Origin: Asticcacaulis sp. AC466
Lineage (GTDB): Bacteria > Pseudomonadota > Alphaproteobacteria > Caulobacterales > Caulobacteraceae
Assembly (NCBI RefSeq): GCF_000495815.1
Contig: NZ_AWGE01000007.1
Coordinates: 124,001 to 188,000, forward strand
Direction of reading: 5' to 3'
Length of the DNA stretch: 64,000 nt
Below the pieces are notes generated by a model. It saw nothing but the letters and a program-made list of their open reading frames with translations, ran no database searches and was not told the origin of the DNA. The position numbers and the translations under genes are program-made. Shown piece by piece: positions 19,132 to 28,321 of this stretch. Numbering within the stretch: the stretch's first letter is position 1; every line of letters begins with the position of its first letter.

Positions 19132-19788
19132 CTAGATGGGTTCACTCATCAGTTCATCGACAAAGGGCGCGATCCAAAGCCCGCGTGACCGGCGGGCCAC
19201 CTCGGCGTGATAGATATGGATGAGTTCCGCATAGGACCGGTCGAAGTCATCATTGAGAATGACGTAGTCATATTCGGCCCAGTGCGCGATTTCGCCCTTG
19301 GCGCGGTTAAGGCGCCGCTCGATAACCGACATTTCATCCTGCGCACGCGCTACCAGGCGACGCTTCAATTCGACCATCGATGGCGGCAGGATAAAAATAC
19401 GTACGACATCCGAAGGCGCCTTAGCCGAGATGCGTTGGGCGCCTTGCCAGTCGATGTCGAACAAAACGTTCTGGCCCTGTGACAACGCGCGCTCGACCGG
19501 TTCACGCAGCGACCCGTAACGATGGTCGTGGACGGCAGCATGTTCCAGGAAGGCATCGTCCCGAACCAATTCGTCCATATGGGCGTCATCGATGAAATGA
19601 TATTCGCGACCATCCTTTTCACCCGGACGCGGCCTGCGCGTCGTGACCGACACCGACAGGTCCAGATCGGGATGATCCGCCATCAGGCGGCGACACAACG
19701 ACGTCTTGCCCGCGCCGGACGGTGAGGACACGATGAGCATGAGACCGCGCTTTATGCGTTGCGTGCCGGGGTTATGAGTATTCGGCAT
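19132..19788 (-). CDS. gmk: Guanylate kinase
   Basis: Gmk phosphorylates GMP to GDP. The 218-residue protein has P-loop SSPSGAGKTSLCRRL, the GMP-binding SVSVTTRRPRPGEKDGREY, and the lid segment VIERRLNRAKGEI. It starts 3 bases after the yicC stop, ending the long minus-strand run that begins with fabD. With guaA, guaB and ndk also present, the window holds much of the path from IMP to GTP. Confidence 0.96.
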   Translation of the reverse strand: MPNTHNPGTQRIKRGLMLIVSSPSGAGKTSLCRRLMADHPDLDLSVSVTTRRPRPGEKDGREYHFIDDAHMDELVRDDAFLEHAAVHDHRYGSLREPVERALSQGQNVLFDIDWQGAQRISAKAPSDVVRIFILPPSMVELKRRLVARAQDEMSVIERRLNRAKGEIAHWAEYDYVILNDDFDRSYAELIHIYHAEVARRSRGLWIAPFVDELMSEPI

Positions 19789-19791
19789 CGC

Positions 19792-20682
19792 CTACTCCAC
19801 ATTTTGCGTTTGTTCGCGGAACTGATCGATGACGGCTTTAAGCTCAAGGCCGGTTTGGGTCAATTCGATAAAGGCCGATTTCGAACATAAGGTGTTGGCT
19901 TCACGCATAAATTCCTGAGCCAGGAAGTCGAGTTTGCGTCCAGGCGCCACCTCACCATCGATGAGTTGGTGTGCCTGGTCCAAATGAGAGGTCAGCCGGT
20001 CCAGTTCCTCGCGCACGTCGGCCTTGGTAGCCAGCAGGGCAGCCTCCTGCAGCACACGCTCGTGAAAATCCCCGGATTCCGGCAGCAGTTCGTTCAGACG
20101 GCGGGTAAAGCGTTCCCGAATGGCGTCCACCTGACCATCGGCCAGCGCCTTGGCACGCTCTACGCAGGCTGCCATCGTGATCAGATGTCCTTTCAGCACG
20201 CCCTCCAACGCCCGGCCTTCACTGTCGCGTGCCTCTTTCAGGCGATCGAAGGCGGCCGCAAGGTCACCGCTGAGCGCGCTCGCGCCTACCTCGTTCAACT
20301 CGCCCCGCTCGTCGCCCGAGGCATCAATCACGCCGCGTAGCGCCAGCAGGCCATCGACGGACGGCGTAACCGCATCACCCGCGTCAATCAGTTTACGGCC
20401 GGCCACCAAGTACATGTCGAGCACATCCATATTGAGACTCACCCCTGCTTTGGAGCCGTTACCGGCAACAGATACCGTCAGGTTCATCTGCCCACGCTGA
20501 AATAGGCCTTTCGCAAGGTCGCGAGCCACCTTTTCAACCATTTCAAAACCGGCTGGAAAGCGCGACTTAATGTCAAGTCCCCGACCGTTGACACTGCGGA
20601 TTTCCACTGTCCACGCGGCCTCGCCTTCGCCGCCTTCGCCGCCTTCGACGCGGGCGAAGCCGGTCATGCTCGATAAGCTCAT
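19792..20682 (-). CDS. YicC family endoribonuclease-like protein
   Basis: The protein begins MSLSSMTGFARVEG, the standard YicC N terminus, and contains VEIRSVNGRGLDIKSRFP, EELDRLTSHLDQA and the C-terminal GRKLDFLAQEFMREANTLCSK. These are hallmarks of the YicC/YloC family; YicC of E. coli is reported to be an endoribonuclease. The 296-residue length fits. The ATG at 20682 is chosen over an upstream TTG at 20694. Location between mltG and gmk is common in this family. Confidence 0.93.
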   Translation of the reverse strand: MSLSSMTGFARVEGGEGGEGEAAWTVEIRSVNGRGLDIKSRFPAGFEMVEKVARDLAKGLFQRGQMNLTVSVAGNGSKAGVSLNMDVLDMYLVAGRKLIDAGDAVTPSVDGLLALRGVIDASGDERGELNEVGASALSGDLAAAFDRLKEARDSEGRALEGVLKGHLITMAACVERAKALADGQVDAIRERFTRRLNELLPESGDFHERVLQEAALLATKADVREELDRLTSHLDQAHQLIDGEVAPGRKLDFLAQEFMREANTLCSKSAFIELTQTGLELKAVIDQFREQTQNVE

Positions 20683-20708
20683 GGAGAACTCCAACTCGCT
20701 GAATGAAA

Positions 20709-21794
20709 TTACTTATGCCCGTTTCGGTGAGCGGCGGGAGGCGCTATCGACGTGGCGGATTGTGCCGAGGCCGAAGACGTATAGACATTGACCTGCGCCT
20801 CCATGGCCCGCCATTTCGCGACATTTGCCAGGTGCGCTTCATAGGTGGCGGAAAAGACGTGTCCGCCCGAACCATCCGCCACGAAATACAGGTCTTGAGT
20901 TTTGGCAGGGTTTAGGGTGGCTTCAAGCGAAGCCTTGCCCGGATTGGCGATGGGCGTCGTAGGCAAGCCATCGATCAAATATGTGTTCCACGGTGTCGGT
21001 GTGTCCAACTCCGAGCGTGTCAAACCACGGCCCAGGGGTTCACCGTGCGAGATGCCATAAATAACTGTGGGGTCCGATCCCAGCCGCATACCACTGCGCA
21101 GGCGATTTATAAAAACAGCTGCGACGCGCGGTCGTTCCGCAGGAATTCTCGTTTCGCGCTCGACGACGGAAGCCATGATCAGCGCATCTTCCTTTGTCGC
21201 GAACGGAAGACCCGGCTGTCGTTTGGCCCAAAGCATGTCCAGAGTCTGCCTGCCGGCTTCGAGCATGCGCTCCAACACTGCCTGGCGGGCCTCACCGGGT
21301 TCATAGAGATAGGTCTCCGGCAGAATTGACCCTTCCGGAGGAACATCGACGTCGCCTGTCAGATTGGGCGTCGCCATCAGGATACGGACAGCCTGTGCCG
21401 AGGTCCGGCCTTCGGGGATGGTGACATAGGTCTGAACGACCCGGCCTTCTTCGATCTGTTTCAGCGCCCCAATCAGCGATATACCGGCGGGAAAATCGTA
21501 AGTTCCGGCTTTCATATCACTTTGTCGCCCACGGAACTTGGCTGCTATGCGAAATAGCGAGGCGGAATGGATGACCTTGCGGCGTTGTAGCTCGCGGCCC
21601 ATCGCGGTTACGCTCATACCATGCACAAAGCTCACCTGCGTCGTCTTCGTCGGTCCTGGCCCGAACAATTGCGCATACAGAAACAAGAAGCTGGCAAAAA
21701 TAAGAAGCGCTATGCCGGCCGCCAAACCCGCCAAAGGGGCAAGGATAGATTTGCCCTTCGACGTGTCAGATTTGGAGCCGTCCATCTGTGTCAT
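20709..21794 (-). CDS. mltG: Endolytic murein transglycosylase MltG
   Basis: MltG cleaves nascent peptidoglycan strands and helps set glycan length. The 361-residue protein has a cytoplasmic lead, one membrane helix at about residues 17-43, a LysM-like region near residues 60-120, and a YceG catalytic domain. The Glu-rich active-site motif ASVVERETRI is near residues 208-217, followed by RLRSGMRLGSDPTVIYG. Its start overlaps the fabF stop by four bases. The tail (about residues 345-361) is Ser/Pro/His-rich and probably disordered. Confidence 0.94.
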   Translation of the reverse strand: MTQMDGSKSDTSKGKSILAPLAGLAAGIALLIFASFLFLYAQLFGPGPTKTTQVSFVHGMSVTAMGRELQRRKVIHSASLFRIAAKFRGRQSDMKAGTYDFPAGISLIGALKQIEEGRVVQTYVTIPEGRTSAQAVRILMATPNLTGDVDVPPEGSILPETYLYEPGEARQAVLERMLEAGRQTLDMLWAKRQPGLPFATKEDALIMASVVERETRIPAERPRVAAVFINRLRSGMRLGSDPTVIYGISHGEPLGRGLTRSELDTPTPWNTYLIDGLPTTPIANPGKASLEATLNPAKTQDLYFVADGSGGHVFSATYEAHLANVAKWRAMEAQVNVYTSSASAQSATSIAPPAAHRNGHK

Positions 21795-23074
21795 TCAACA
21801 GCGCCGAGGATCAGAGCGGCGTTGGTACCGCCGAACCCGAAGCTGTTAGACAGGACTGTCTTGATTTTCATGGGCTTGGCCGTGTGCGGCACAAGGTCCA
21901 GGGTCGTTTCGACGTCCGGATTGTCGAGGTTGATCGTCGGCGGTGCAATCTGGTCTCTGATAGCCAGCGCGCAGAAAATGGCCTCAACCGCGCCCGCGCC
22001 ACCCAGGAGGTGACCGATGGCGGACTTGGTCGAAGACACCGTGCCGGTCTTGGCGCGTTCACCCAGGAACTTCTCGATAGCCTTCAACTCAATGCCGTCA
22101 GCCATGGTCGAGGTGCCATGTGAGTTGACGTAATCTATCGTGGTTGGATCGATATTCCCGCTCTTGGCTGCCGCCACCATGGCGCGGTAGCCGCCGTCGC
22201 CGTCTTCGGAGGGGGCGGTGATATGGTAAGCGTCGCCTGACATGCCGTAACCCAGCACTTCAGCATAAATCTTGGCGCCGCGCGCCTTGGCGTGTTCGTA
22301 CTCTTCCAGAACGACGATACCCGCGCCTTCACCCATGACGAAGCCGTCGCGGTCCTTGTCGTAGGGGCGCGATGCCTTTTCCGGCGTGTCGTTGAAAGCC
22401 GTGCACAGGGCGCGGCAGGCAATGAACCCGGCAATGCCGATCGGCACAATGGCCGATTCCGCGCCGCCTGCCACCATGACGTCAGCGTCGCCGTACTTGA
22501 TCATGCGGGCGGCATCGCCAATCGCGTGGGCCCCCGTGGCGCAAGCCGTAACCACGGAATGGTTTGGCCCTTTCAGTCCGTGGCGAATGGACACCTGACC
22601 TGAGGCCAGGTTGATGAGGGAAGATGGTATGAAGAAGGGCGAAATCCGCTTCGGCCCCTTGTCGCGCAGTTCCAGCGCGGTTTCGGCAATAATGCCCAGG
22701 CCGCCGATACCGGAACCGATCAGCGTGCCTGTTCGCTCCTGGTCTTCCGGCGTTTCCGGATGCCAATCGGCGTCTTTCAGGGCTTCGTCGGCCGCCGCGA
22801 TGGCGTACAGAATGAAGTCGTCTACCTTGCGACGTTCCTTGTTCGACAAAACAGCCGATGGATCGAAAGACCCTTCGATATCCGGACCGCCGCCGCCGCG
22901 TCCATCGACGGACGGGACTTCGCACGCAACCGTACAGGCGTAATCCGTGGTGTCGAAAGCGGTGATCTTACCAGCGCCCGACTTGCCTTCCAGCAGCCGC
23001 TTCCAGGATATGTCCACTCCATTGCCTAGTGGCGAAACCAGACCCAAACCAGTGATAACGACGCGACGAACCAT
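21791..23074 (-). CDS. fabF: Beta-ketoacyl-ACP synthase II
   Basis: FabF condenses malonyl-ACP with growing acyl-ACP in fatty-acid elongation. The 427-residue protein shows VVITGLGLVSPLGNGVD at the start. The catalytic triad is in order: Cys178 in VTACATGAHA, His in VNSHGTST, and His in SAIGHLLGGAG, with the terminal FGFGGTNAAL. The ATG at 23074 is chosen over TTG at 23080. A hairpin separates it from acpP upstream, and it is coupled to mltG downstream. Confidence 0.97.
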   Translation of the reverse strand: MVRRVVITGLGLVSPLGNGVDISWKRLLEGKSGAGKITAFDTTDYACTVACEVPSVDGRGGGGPDIEGSFDPSAVLSNKERRKVDDFILYAIAAADEALKDADWHPETPEDQERTGTLIGSGIGGLGIIAETALELRDKGPKRISPFFIPSSLINLASGQVSIRHGLKGPNHSVVTACATGAHAIGDAARMIKYGDADVMVAGGAESAIVPIGIAGFIACRALCTAFNDTPEKASRPYDKDRDGFVMGEGAGIVVLEEYEHAKARGAKIYAEVLGYGMSGDAYHITAPSEDGDGGYRAMVAAAKSGNIDPTTIDYVNSHGTSTMADGIELKAIEKFLGERAKTGTVSSTKSAIGHLLGGAGAVEAIFCALAIRDQIAPPTINLDNPDVETTLDLVPHTAKPMKIKTVLSNSFGFGGTNAALILGAVE

Positions 23075-23110
23075 AGGCAATCAACCCTCTTAGAGACCCC
23101 AAAAACAACT

Positions 23111-23156
23111 AAGCGCGGCCAAGCCCCTGCAAAATCGGGAGCCTGAAACCGCGCTT
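23111..23156 (-). terminator. Partial terminator or attenuator between acpP and fabF
   Basis: On the minus strand AAGCGCGG (23156-23149) pairs with CCGCGCTT (23118-23111). An inner GC-rich pairing (GCTCCC with GGGGC) extends it. TTAGTTGTTTTTGGGG follows immediately. It starts 17 bases after the acpP stop, so it could end part of the acpP transcripts and leave fewer reading into fabF. The role is inferred. Confidence 0.5.
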
Positions 23157-23172
23157 GAGAAAGCTTTGCAGC

Positions 23173-23412
23173 TTAGGACTTCAGCTTACCATCGATGTAG
23201 TTGACGGCATCGCCAACGGTCAGGATGTGCTCGGCCGAGTCGTCCGGGATTTCGATATCGAATTCTTCTTCGAAAGCCATGACCAGCTCGACGATGTCGA
23301 GGCTGTCGGCTTCCAGGTCGTCGATAAAGCTCGCCTTTTCCGTGACCTTGTCCGGATCGGCGTCCAGGTGGTCGATAACGATCTTGCGAACACGTTCAAG
23401 AACTTCAGACAT
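23173..23412 (-). CDS. acpP: Acyl carrier protein
   Basis: AcpP carries acyl intermediates on a 4'-phosphopantetheine arm. The 79-residue, strongly acidic protein has the attachment motif [18 protein letters not shown] with Ser37 as the modified residue, and helix III with [16 protein letters not shown]. It lies between fabG and fabF, the usual order. A promoter-like sequence upstream and a hairpin downstream suggest that it is expressed separately at a higher level. Confidence 0.98.
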   Translation of the reverse strand: MSEVLERVRKIVIDHLDADPDKVTEKASFIDDLEADSLDIVELVMAFEEEFDIEIPDDSAEHILTVGDAVNYIDGKLKS

Positions 23413-23489
23413 TTATTGTCCCTTCAGAAAGTAGATACTTAGGACCCGAGACCGCAGGGTCCCAAGGGGAGGATAGAATCCAGTTTTGT

Positions 23490-23518
23490 CTTGTAGGCAT
23501 ATAAAACCGCCGATTCAA
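23490..23518 (-). promoter_or_regulatory. Candidate acpP promoter
   Basis: On the minus strand TTGAAT and TACAAG are separated by 17 bases, a fair match to a housekeeping -35/-10 pair. They lie about 80 bases upstream of the acpP start within the 189-base fabG-acpP gap. Confidence 0.4.
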
Positions 23519-23601
23519 GACATTTAAAGCGCTATCCGTTAGCTGGACCCGGAAAACGCCACGCAGATGCAGGTAAAGACGACGTAATGTCCATACCTGT
23601 T

Positions 23602-24342
23602 TTAGATCATCGCCATCCCGCCGTTGACGTGCAGGGTCTGACCCGTAACGTAACCGCCTTCGGCGCTGGCAAGGTAAACCGCTGCGGCGGCGATATCGCT
23701 GCCCTTGCCCAGGTCGCCCACGGGGATCTTGGCCAGAATGGCGGCGCGTTGCGCCTCATTCAGGTCATCGGTCATCGGCGAGGCGATGAAGCCCGGCGCG
23801 ATGCAGTTGACGGTAATATTGCGGCTGGCGACTTCCTGCGCCAGCGCCTTGGAAAAACCGATCATCCCGGCCTTGGAGGCGGCATAGTTGGTCTGGCCCG
23901 GATTGCCGGTAACCCCGACAATCGACGTAATGCCGATGATGCGGCCGAACCGCCGCTTCATCATGCCCTTGGTGGCGGCACGCGCAAGACGGAAATAGGC
24001 TTCCAGATTGACCTTTATGACCGTGTCCCAGTCTTCGTCCTTCATGCGCAGGATGAGCCCATCGCGGGTAATCCCGGCGTTGGCGATCAGGATATCGATC
24101 CCGGCACCGGCCGCCTCTTCCGCCTTCGCCACCAGGCCATCTACCTGGGCGGCGTCCGACAGGTTGGCGGCAGCGACCACCGCATTCGACCCCAATTCAG
24201 CGGCCAATTCGGCAAGGACGTTTTCACGCGTGCCGGATAGCACCACCTTGGCGCCCTGACCATGCAGAGCGCGGGCGATTTCGGCCCCGAGGCCACCTGT
24301 GGCGCCGGTAACAAGGGCGGTTTTTCCGGTCAGATCGAACAT
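23602..24342 (-). CDS. fabG: 3-oxoacyl-ACP reductase
   Basis: FabG reduces beta-ketoacyl-ACP with NADPH. The 246-residue SDR protein has the cofactor motif TGATGGLGAEIA, NAG in ILIANAGITRDG, the catalytic Ser in ITSIVGVTG, YAASKAG with Tyr and Lys, and the C-terminal LHVNGGMAMI typical of FabG. The ATG at 24342 follows AGGA and matches the family N terminus; an upstream in-frame start adds 16 unrelated residues. Confidence 0.96.
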   Translation of the reverse strand: MFDLTGKTALVTGATGGLGAEIARALHGQGAKVVLSGTRENVLAELAAELGSNAVVAAANLSDAAQVDGLVAKAEEAAGAGIDILIANAGITRDGLILRMKDEDWDTVIKVNLEAYFRLARAATKGMMKRRFGRIIGITSIVGVTGNPGQTNYAASKAGMIGFSKALAQEVASRNITVNCIAPGFIASPMTDDLNEAQRAAILAKIPVGDLGKGSDIAAAAVYLASAEGGYVTGQTLHVNGGMAMI

Positions 24343-24413
24343 GGCGATTCCTGAATAGGGAGAAAGAACTGGCGGCGCGGTGTATGTCAAAGCGCCTGAT
24401 GTATCAAGTGAAA

Positions 24414-25361
24414 TCAGCGCTTGAGGGATTGGGCGAAGGCTTCGAAATCAGCCGCGCTATTCAGCGCGATTGAGGTGGCCTCCGGCGCTATCCGCTTGGA
24501 CATACCTGTCAGAACCTTGCCAGCTCCCAGTTCGGCAAAGGTGGTCACACCGCCCTCGCCCGCCAGCCATTGGACGGTTTCACGCCAGCGCACCCGGCCG
24601 GTGACCTGCTGCACCAGGAGCGCGGCAATCTCTTCCTTGCCGCGTATAGGCTGCGCTGTGACATTGGCGACCAAGGTCGACACCGGCATATGAATGGCGA
24701 CCTCGGCCAGGGCGGCTTTCATCTCTTCGGCGGCGGGGGCCATAAGGGGAGAATGGAACGGCGCGGACACGTTCAGCAACATGCCCTTGGCGCCCAGTTC
24801 CTTGGCCTTTTCAACCGCCAGTTCAACTGCATCCTTCATGCCCGAAATAACGATCTGTCCCGCATTGTTATCATTGGCGATCACAACGACACCTGCTGCC
24901 GCACCGGCTTCGCAAGCTTTTTCTGCCAATTCCAGGTCCGCCTTGCCGATCAGGGCGGCCATGGCGCCAACACCGACCGGCGTCGCGCGCTGCATGGCCT
25001 GGCCGCGCAGCTTCAAAAGCCGCGCCGTGTCGCTCAGCGAAAAAGTGCCCGCTGCCGCATGGGCGGAATATTCACCCAGGCTGTGACCGGCAACATATTT
25101 TGCAGCCGAACACGCGATGCCGAATTCCTTTTCCAGCACGCGCGACACGGCGATCGATACCGCCATGATCGCCGGCTGGGCATTTTCGGTCAAAGTCAGT
25201 TGATCCTCAGGGCCGTCCTTCATCAGCGCAAACAGCTTTTGCCCCAGTGCGTCATCCACCTCATTGAAGACATCCCGGGCTACGGCGTAGGTTTCGTACA
25301 GGTCCGCGCCCATGCCGACGCTCTGTGAGCCCTGACCGGGAAAAACAAATGCCAATGTCAT
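24414..25361 (-). CDS. fabD: Malonyl-CoA-ACP transacylase
   Basis: FabD loads malonyl groups onto ACP. The 315-residue protein shows AFVFPGQGSQSVGMG, the active-site VAGHSLGEYSA with Ser94, the catalytic His in VSAPFHSPLM, and the conserved GAGKVLTGM near the C terminus. It is the first gene of the fabD-fabG-acpP-fabF run and diverges from the S9 peptidase gene. Confidence 0.97.
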   Translation of the reverse strand: MTLAFVFPGQGSQSVGMGADLYETYAVARDVFNEVDDALGQKLFALMKDGPEDQLTLTENAQPAIMAVSIAVSRVLEKEFGIACSAAKYVAGHSLGEYSAHAAAGTFSLSDTARLLKLRGQAMQRATPVGVGAMAALIGKADLELAEKACEAGAAAGVVVIANDNNAGQIVISGMKDAVELAVEKAKELGAKGMLLNVSAPFHSPLMAPAAEEMKAALAEVAIHMPVSTLVANVTAQPIRGKEEIAALLVQQVTGRVRWRETVQWLAGEGGVTTFAELGAGKVLTGMSKRIAPEATSIALNSAADFEAFAQSLKR

Positions 25362-25578
25362 GACGGGTCGCCTTTCAGAAATTAACCGGCGACTCCGTTA
25401 GGGCAATGCGCCCGTTTGGGCAAGCCGCCGCACAGAGATTTGTTCGACCGCCGTCCGGCAAAAACCCTCACCCCAAGTTGAGAAATACTCGCATGACGAA
25501 AAATCGGTGTTGCCGGACTTGAAATGTCGCAGTACCGTCATGAAAGAAAAAAAAGATGCTCTGAGGGGGGTATATATC

Positions 25579-27546
25579 ATGACGGATAAATTTCTGTCGC
25601 GCCGCAATCTGTTCGGCGCCGTCGCGGCCGTGGCGACACCCGTCGTTCTTAACGGCATACCGGCACTGGCCTGGGCTCAGCCTTCCGCACCAACCCCGCC
25701 ACCGCTCGCCGTGTATGGTAAATTGCCCACTATCAGCAAGGTCGCCCTGTCGCCGGACGGTACGCGTGTCTGTCTGGCCATGAATAAGGATGGCGGTATC
25801 GTCATGTATGATTATGACTTGACCACGGGCAAGACGGCTGCGGCCGCCATCGACGGCGACAAAATTCGCGACCTCATGTGGGCCGACAATAAGAGCATAT
25901 TCGTCACGACCTCTAAGACATCAAAATTCGGTGCAGACCAGATCGAAGAATGGCTGGGCTTCATCATTGATGTCCACGCCGGCAGGCGCTACCAGCTTTA
26001 CAGCGAGCAAAAAGATTTCCGCGCCGTGATTTTCGGCGACATCCGACGCATCAAGGTTAATGGCGGCTATCGCATAACCGCCTCTAACTTCAGCGCCAGC
26101 GGCTATGGTATTACGACCGAGATCAATACAGCGCTCTATGGCTTCACGACCGAGGGGCACCGCGGCTTTCTCATCGACGAGGACGGCCGCCGCATCAATA
26201 ACTGGGTTATCCGCTACGATGGGACCTTGGTGGCCCGTTCGGAGTACGACGATGACAAACACGTTTGGTCGCTGCGTTACAGGACTGAAAAGGGCTGGCG
26301 CAACATATATGAGGTTAAGGCCGAGCTGGACATGCCCTATCTGTCGGGCCTGGGTCGCGACGGCCAATCGGTACTGCTGTACATGAATGATGGCGACCTG
26401 AAGGACAAGTATGTCGAGGTAACGCCCGATGGGGTGTTCAAAACAATCGACATCGACGGGGCAACGCATTGGCCCATTTTCCATCCGACGACGTTCAACC
26501 TGGTCGGTTTCGGGAATACGGGCGGCATTGCCGAGTCCGTCTTCTATGACCCTGTCTTCGCTCAGTTGCCGAAGTTGGTGAAGGGCGCGGTCGGCGATAT
26601 TCACGCTGACCTGGCTGGATTCGCTGAAGACCCGCTTCATGTGCTTGTCTTTGTTCAAGGAGAGGGCAATTCCGGCACCTACTACGCCATCGATTTCCGT
26701 AAGGGGGGATACAAGGAAATCGGCCAATCCTACCCGGACTTGCCGATGGAGTGGGTCGCCGATAAGGCGCCATATGCGTATAAAGCTGCCGATGGATTGG
26801 AAATTCCTGGATTTCTGACCTTGCCCGTGGATCGGGAGGCGAAAAACCTGGCGCTGGTGGTCTTGCCGCATGGCGGGCCTCAATCATACGATGACTCTAG
26901 CTTCGACTTTTTGTCCCAGGCGCTCAGTTCGCGTGGTTACGCCGTTCTGCAACCCAACTATCGCGGGTCTGCCGGCTATGGTTCGGCCTTTACCGCCAGC
27001 GGATACGGCCAGTTCGGCCGCAAGATGCAGACGGACCTGTCGGATGGCGTGCGCGCCCTTGTAAAGGCGGGCAAGGTCGATCCGAAACGCGTCGCCATCT
27101 TCGGTGGGTCTTATGGCGGCTATGCCGCCCTAGCCGGGGCTTCCATCGATCCGGGGGTATATAATTGCGCGGTGTCGCTGGCCGGCATTTCAGACATCAA
27201 GGCCTTCATGGCGCACGAACTGGAATGGCAAGGTTACAAAGGCGACAGTCACACCATGCGATATTGGCGCCGTTTCCTGGGCGATGAAAGCCGATGGGAC
27301 GAAATATCCCCCGTCAAGCACATCGATGCCATCAAGGTCCCTATTCTGCTCATCCACGGCAAGGACGACACTGTTGTGCCATTCGAACAAAGCACGATAA
27401 TGTATAAAGCGATGCAGAAGGCGGGAAAATCTGTGGAATTGGTCGAATTGAAACAGGAAGACCACTGGATGTCACGCGAGCCGACGCGAATCCAGACTGT
27501 GGAGACGGCCGTCGCATTTCTTCTGAAGCATAATCCCCCGGCTTAA
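25579..27546 (+). CDS. Tat-exported S9 family peptidase (prolyl oligopeptidase type)
   Basis: The 655-residue precursor begins with a twin-arginine signal, SRRNLFGAVAAVATP, ending near LAWAQ. Residues 45-400 form the weakly conserved beta-propeller seen in S9 enzymes. The C-terminal alpha/beta hydrolase domain has nucleophile FGGSYGGYAAL, aspartate in LIHGKDDTVVP and histidine in EDHWMS. This layout fits an acylaminoacyl-peptidase or dipeptidyl-peptidase acting on peptides in the periplasm. The ATG at 25579 follows GAGGGGGG; earlier in-frame starts would bury the Tat motif. It appears to be a single-gene unit, divergent from fabD. The exact substrate is unknown. Confidence 0.9.
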   Translation: MTDKFLSRRNLFGAVAAVATPVVLNGIPALAWAQPSAPTPPPLAVYGKLPTISKVALSPDGTRVCLAMNKDGGIVMYDYDLTTGKTAAAAIDGDKIRDLMWADNKSIFVTTSKTSKFGADQIEEWLGFIIDVHAGRRYQLYSEQKDFRAVIFGDIRRIKVNGGYRITASNFSASGYGITTEINTALYGFTTEGHRGFLIDEDGRRINNWVIRYDGTLVARSEYDDDKHVWSLRYRTEKGWRNIYEVKAELDMPYLSGLGRDGQSVLLYMNDGDLKDKYVEVTPDGVFKTIDIDGATHWPIFHPTTFNLVGFGNTGGIAESVFYDPVFAQLPKLVKGAVGDIHADLAGFAEDPLHVLVFVQGEGNSGTYYAIDFRKGGYKEIGQSYPDLPMEWVADKAPYAYKAADGLEIPGFLTLPVDREAKNLALVVLPHGGPQSYDDSSFDFLSQALSSRGYAVLQPNYRGSAGYGSAFTASGYGQFGRKMQTDLSDGVRALVKAGKVDPKRVAIFGGSYGGYAALAGASIDPGVYNCAVSLAGISDIKAFMAHELEWQGYKGDSHTMRYWRRFLGDESRWDEISPVKHIDAIKVPILLIHGKDDTVVPFEQSTIMYKAMQKAGKSVELVELKQEDHWMSREPTRIQTVETAVAFLLKHNPPA

Positions 27547-27628
27547 TTGGCACGTATATGTAACGCGCTCGCGCTTGCCGACGTACTGGAAAAAGCATAC
27601 GCTTTTCCATCAGACAGGAGATACGCCC

Positions 27629-28165
27629 ATGACGCCCAAGATGAAAACACTTGCCCTCGGCTTCGCCGCCGTCGGGCTCGCCCTTGCTTCACCCGCCTTC
27701 GCCGCTCTGAAGGTCGGCGACAAGGCGCCCGACTTCTCGCTGCCGGCCGCGACCAACGGCAAGGTGGATACGTTTTCGACCAAGGTTGCTCTGAAGAACG
27801 GGCCCGTTCTGGTCTATTTTTATCCGAAAGCCTTCACCGGCGGTTGCTCGCTGGAAGCGCACCAGTTTTCCGAGGCTATTCCTGAATTCCAGGCGCACCA
27901 TGTTACCGTGATTGGTGTATCGACGGACGACATCGCAACTCTGCAGCGCTTCTCGAAGGAAACCTGTCAGGGCAAGTTCCCGGTTGGAGCTGACACAAAG
28001 GCCAGCGTAACCAAGGCCTATGACGCCCAGATGGGGGCCATGAACATGTCCAACCGCATTTCGTATCTGATCGGCACAGACGGCAAGATCGCCTTCGTTC
28101 ACGATAGCGGTGACGCCTCCACCCATGTCAGCGCCCTGCTGGCCGCCGTCAAGGATATGCATTAA
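27629..28165 (+). CDS. Exported BCP-type peroxiredoxin
   Basis: The 178-residue precursor has a Sec signal peptide ending SPAFA at about residue 25, followed by VGDKAPDFSLPA. The peroxidatic Cys73 lies in the motif KAFTGGCSLEAHQF; Cys113 in KETCQGKF could be the resolving cysteine. BCP/PrxQ enzymes are usually cytoplasmic, so the signal peptide is notable and suggests periplasmic peroxide detoxification. The ATG follows CAGGAG. The frame upstream of the ATG is open but lacks conservation. Confidence 0.88.
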   Translation: MTPKMKTLALGFAAVGLALASPAFAALKVGDKAPDFSLPAATNGKVDTFSTKVALKNGPVLVYFYPKAFTGGCSLEAHQFSEAIPEFQAHHVTVIGVSTDDIATLQRFSKETCQGKFPVGADTKASVTKAYDAQMGAMNMSNRISYLIGTDGKIAFVHDSGDASTHVSALLAAVKDMH

Positions 28166-28181
28166 TCGCAAGCGCAAGCGG

Positions 28182-28202
28182 GACTTGCGTTTTGCGCAAG
28201 TC
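28182..28202 (+). terminator. Hairpin after the peroxiredoxin gene
   Basis: GACTTGCG (28182-28189) and CGCAAGTC (28195-28202) form a perfect 8-bp stem, 17 bases past the peroxiredoxin stop. No strong T-run follows, so it may be a terminator or the first structure of the rpsF leader. Confidence 0.4.
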
Positions 28203-28321
28203 TCGTTTATGAGGGCGCTCCCTTTCGGGTGGTCGTCGGGCGTTGTGCCCGTTTCGATCCATCGTGTTTTCCGGGCTTCCGCCGGTAAATGCGCCACCCG
28301 GATCAACGGAAGAGGATACAC

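Noticed and set aside
25921-26883. A 320-codon minus-strand frame opposite the S9 peptidase
   Set aside because: Antisense to a well supported gene and without family features.
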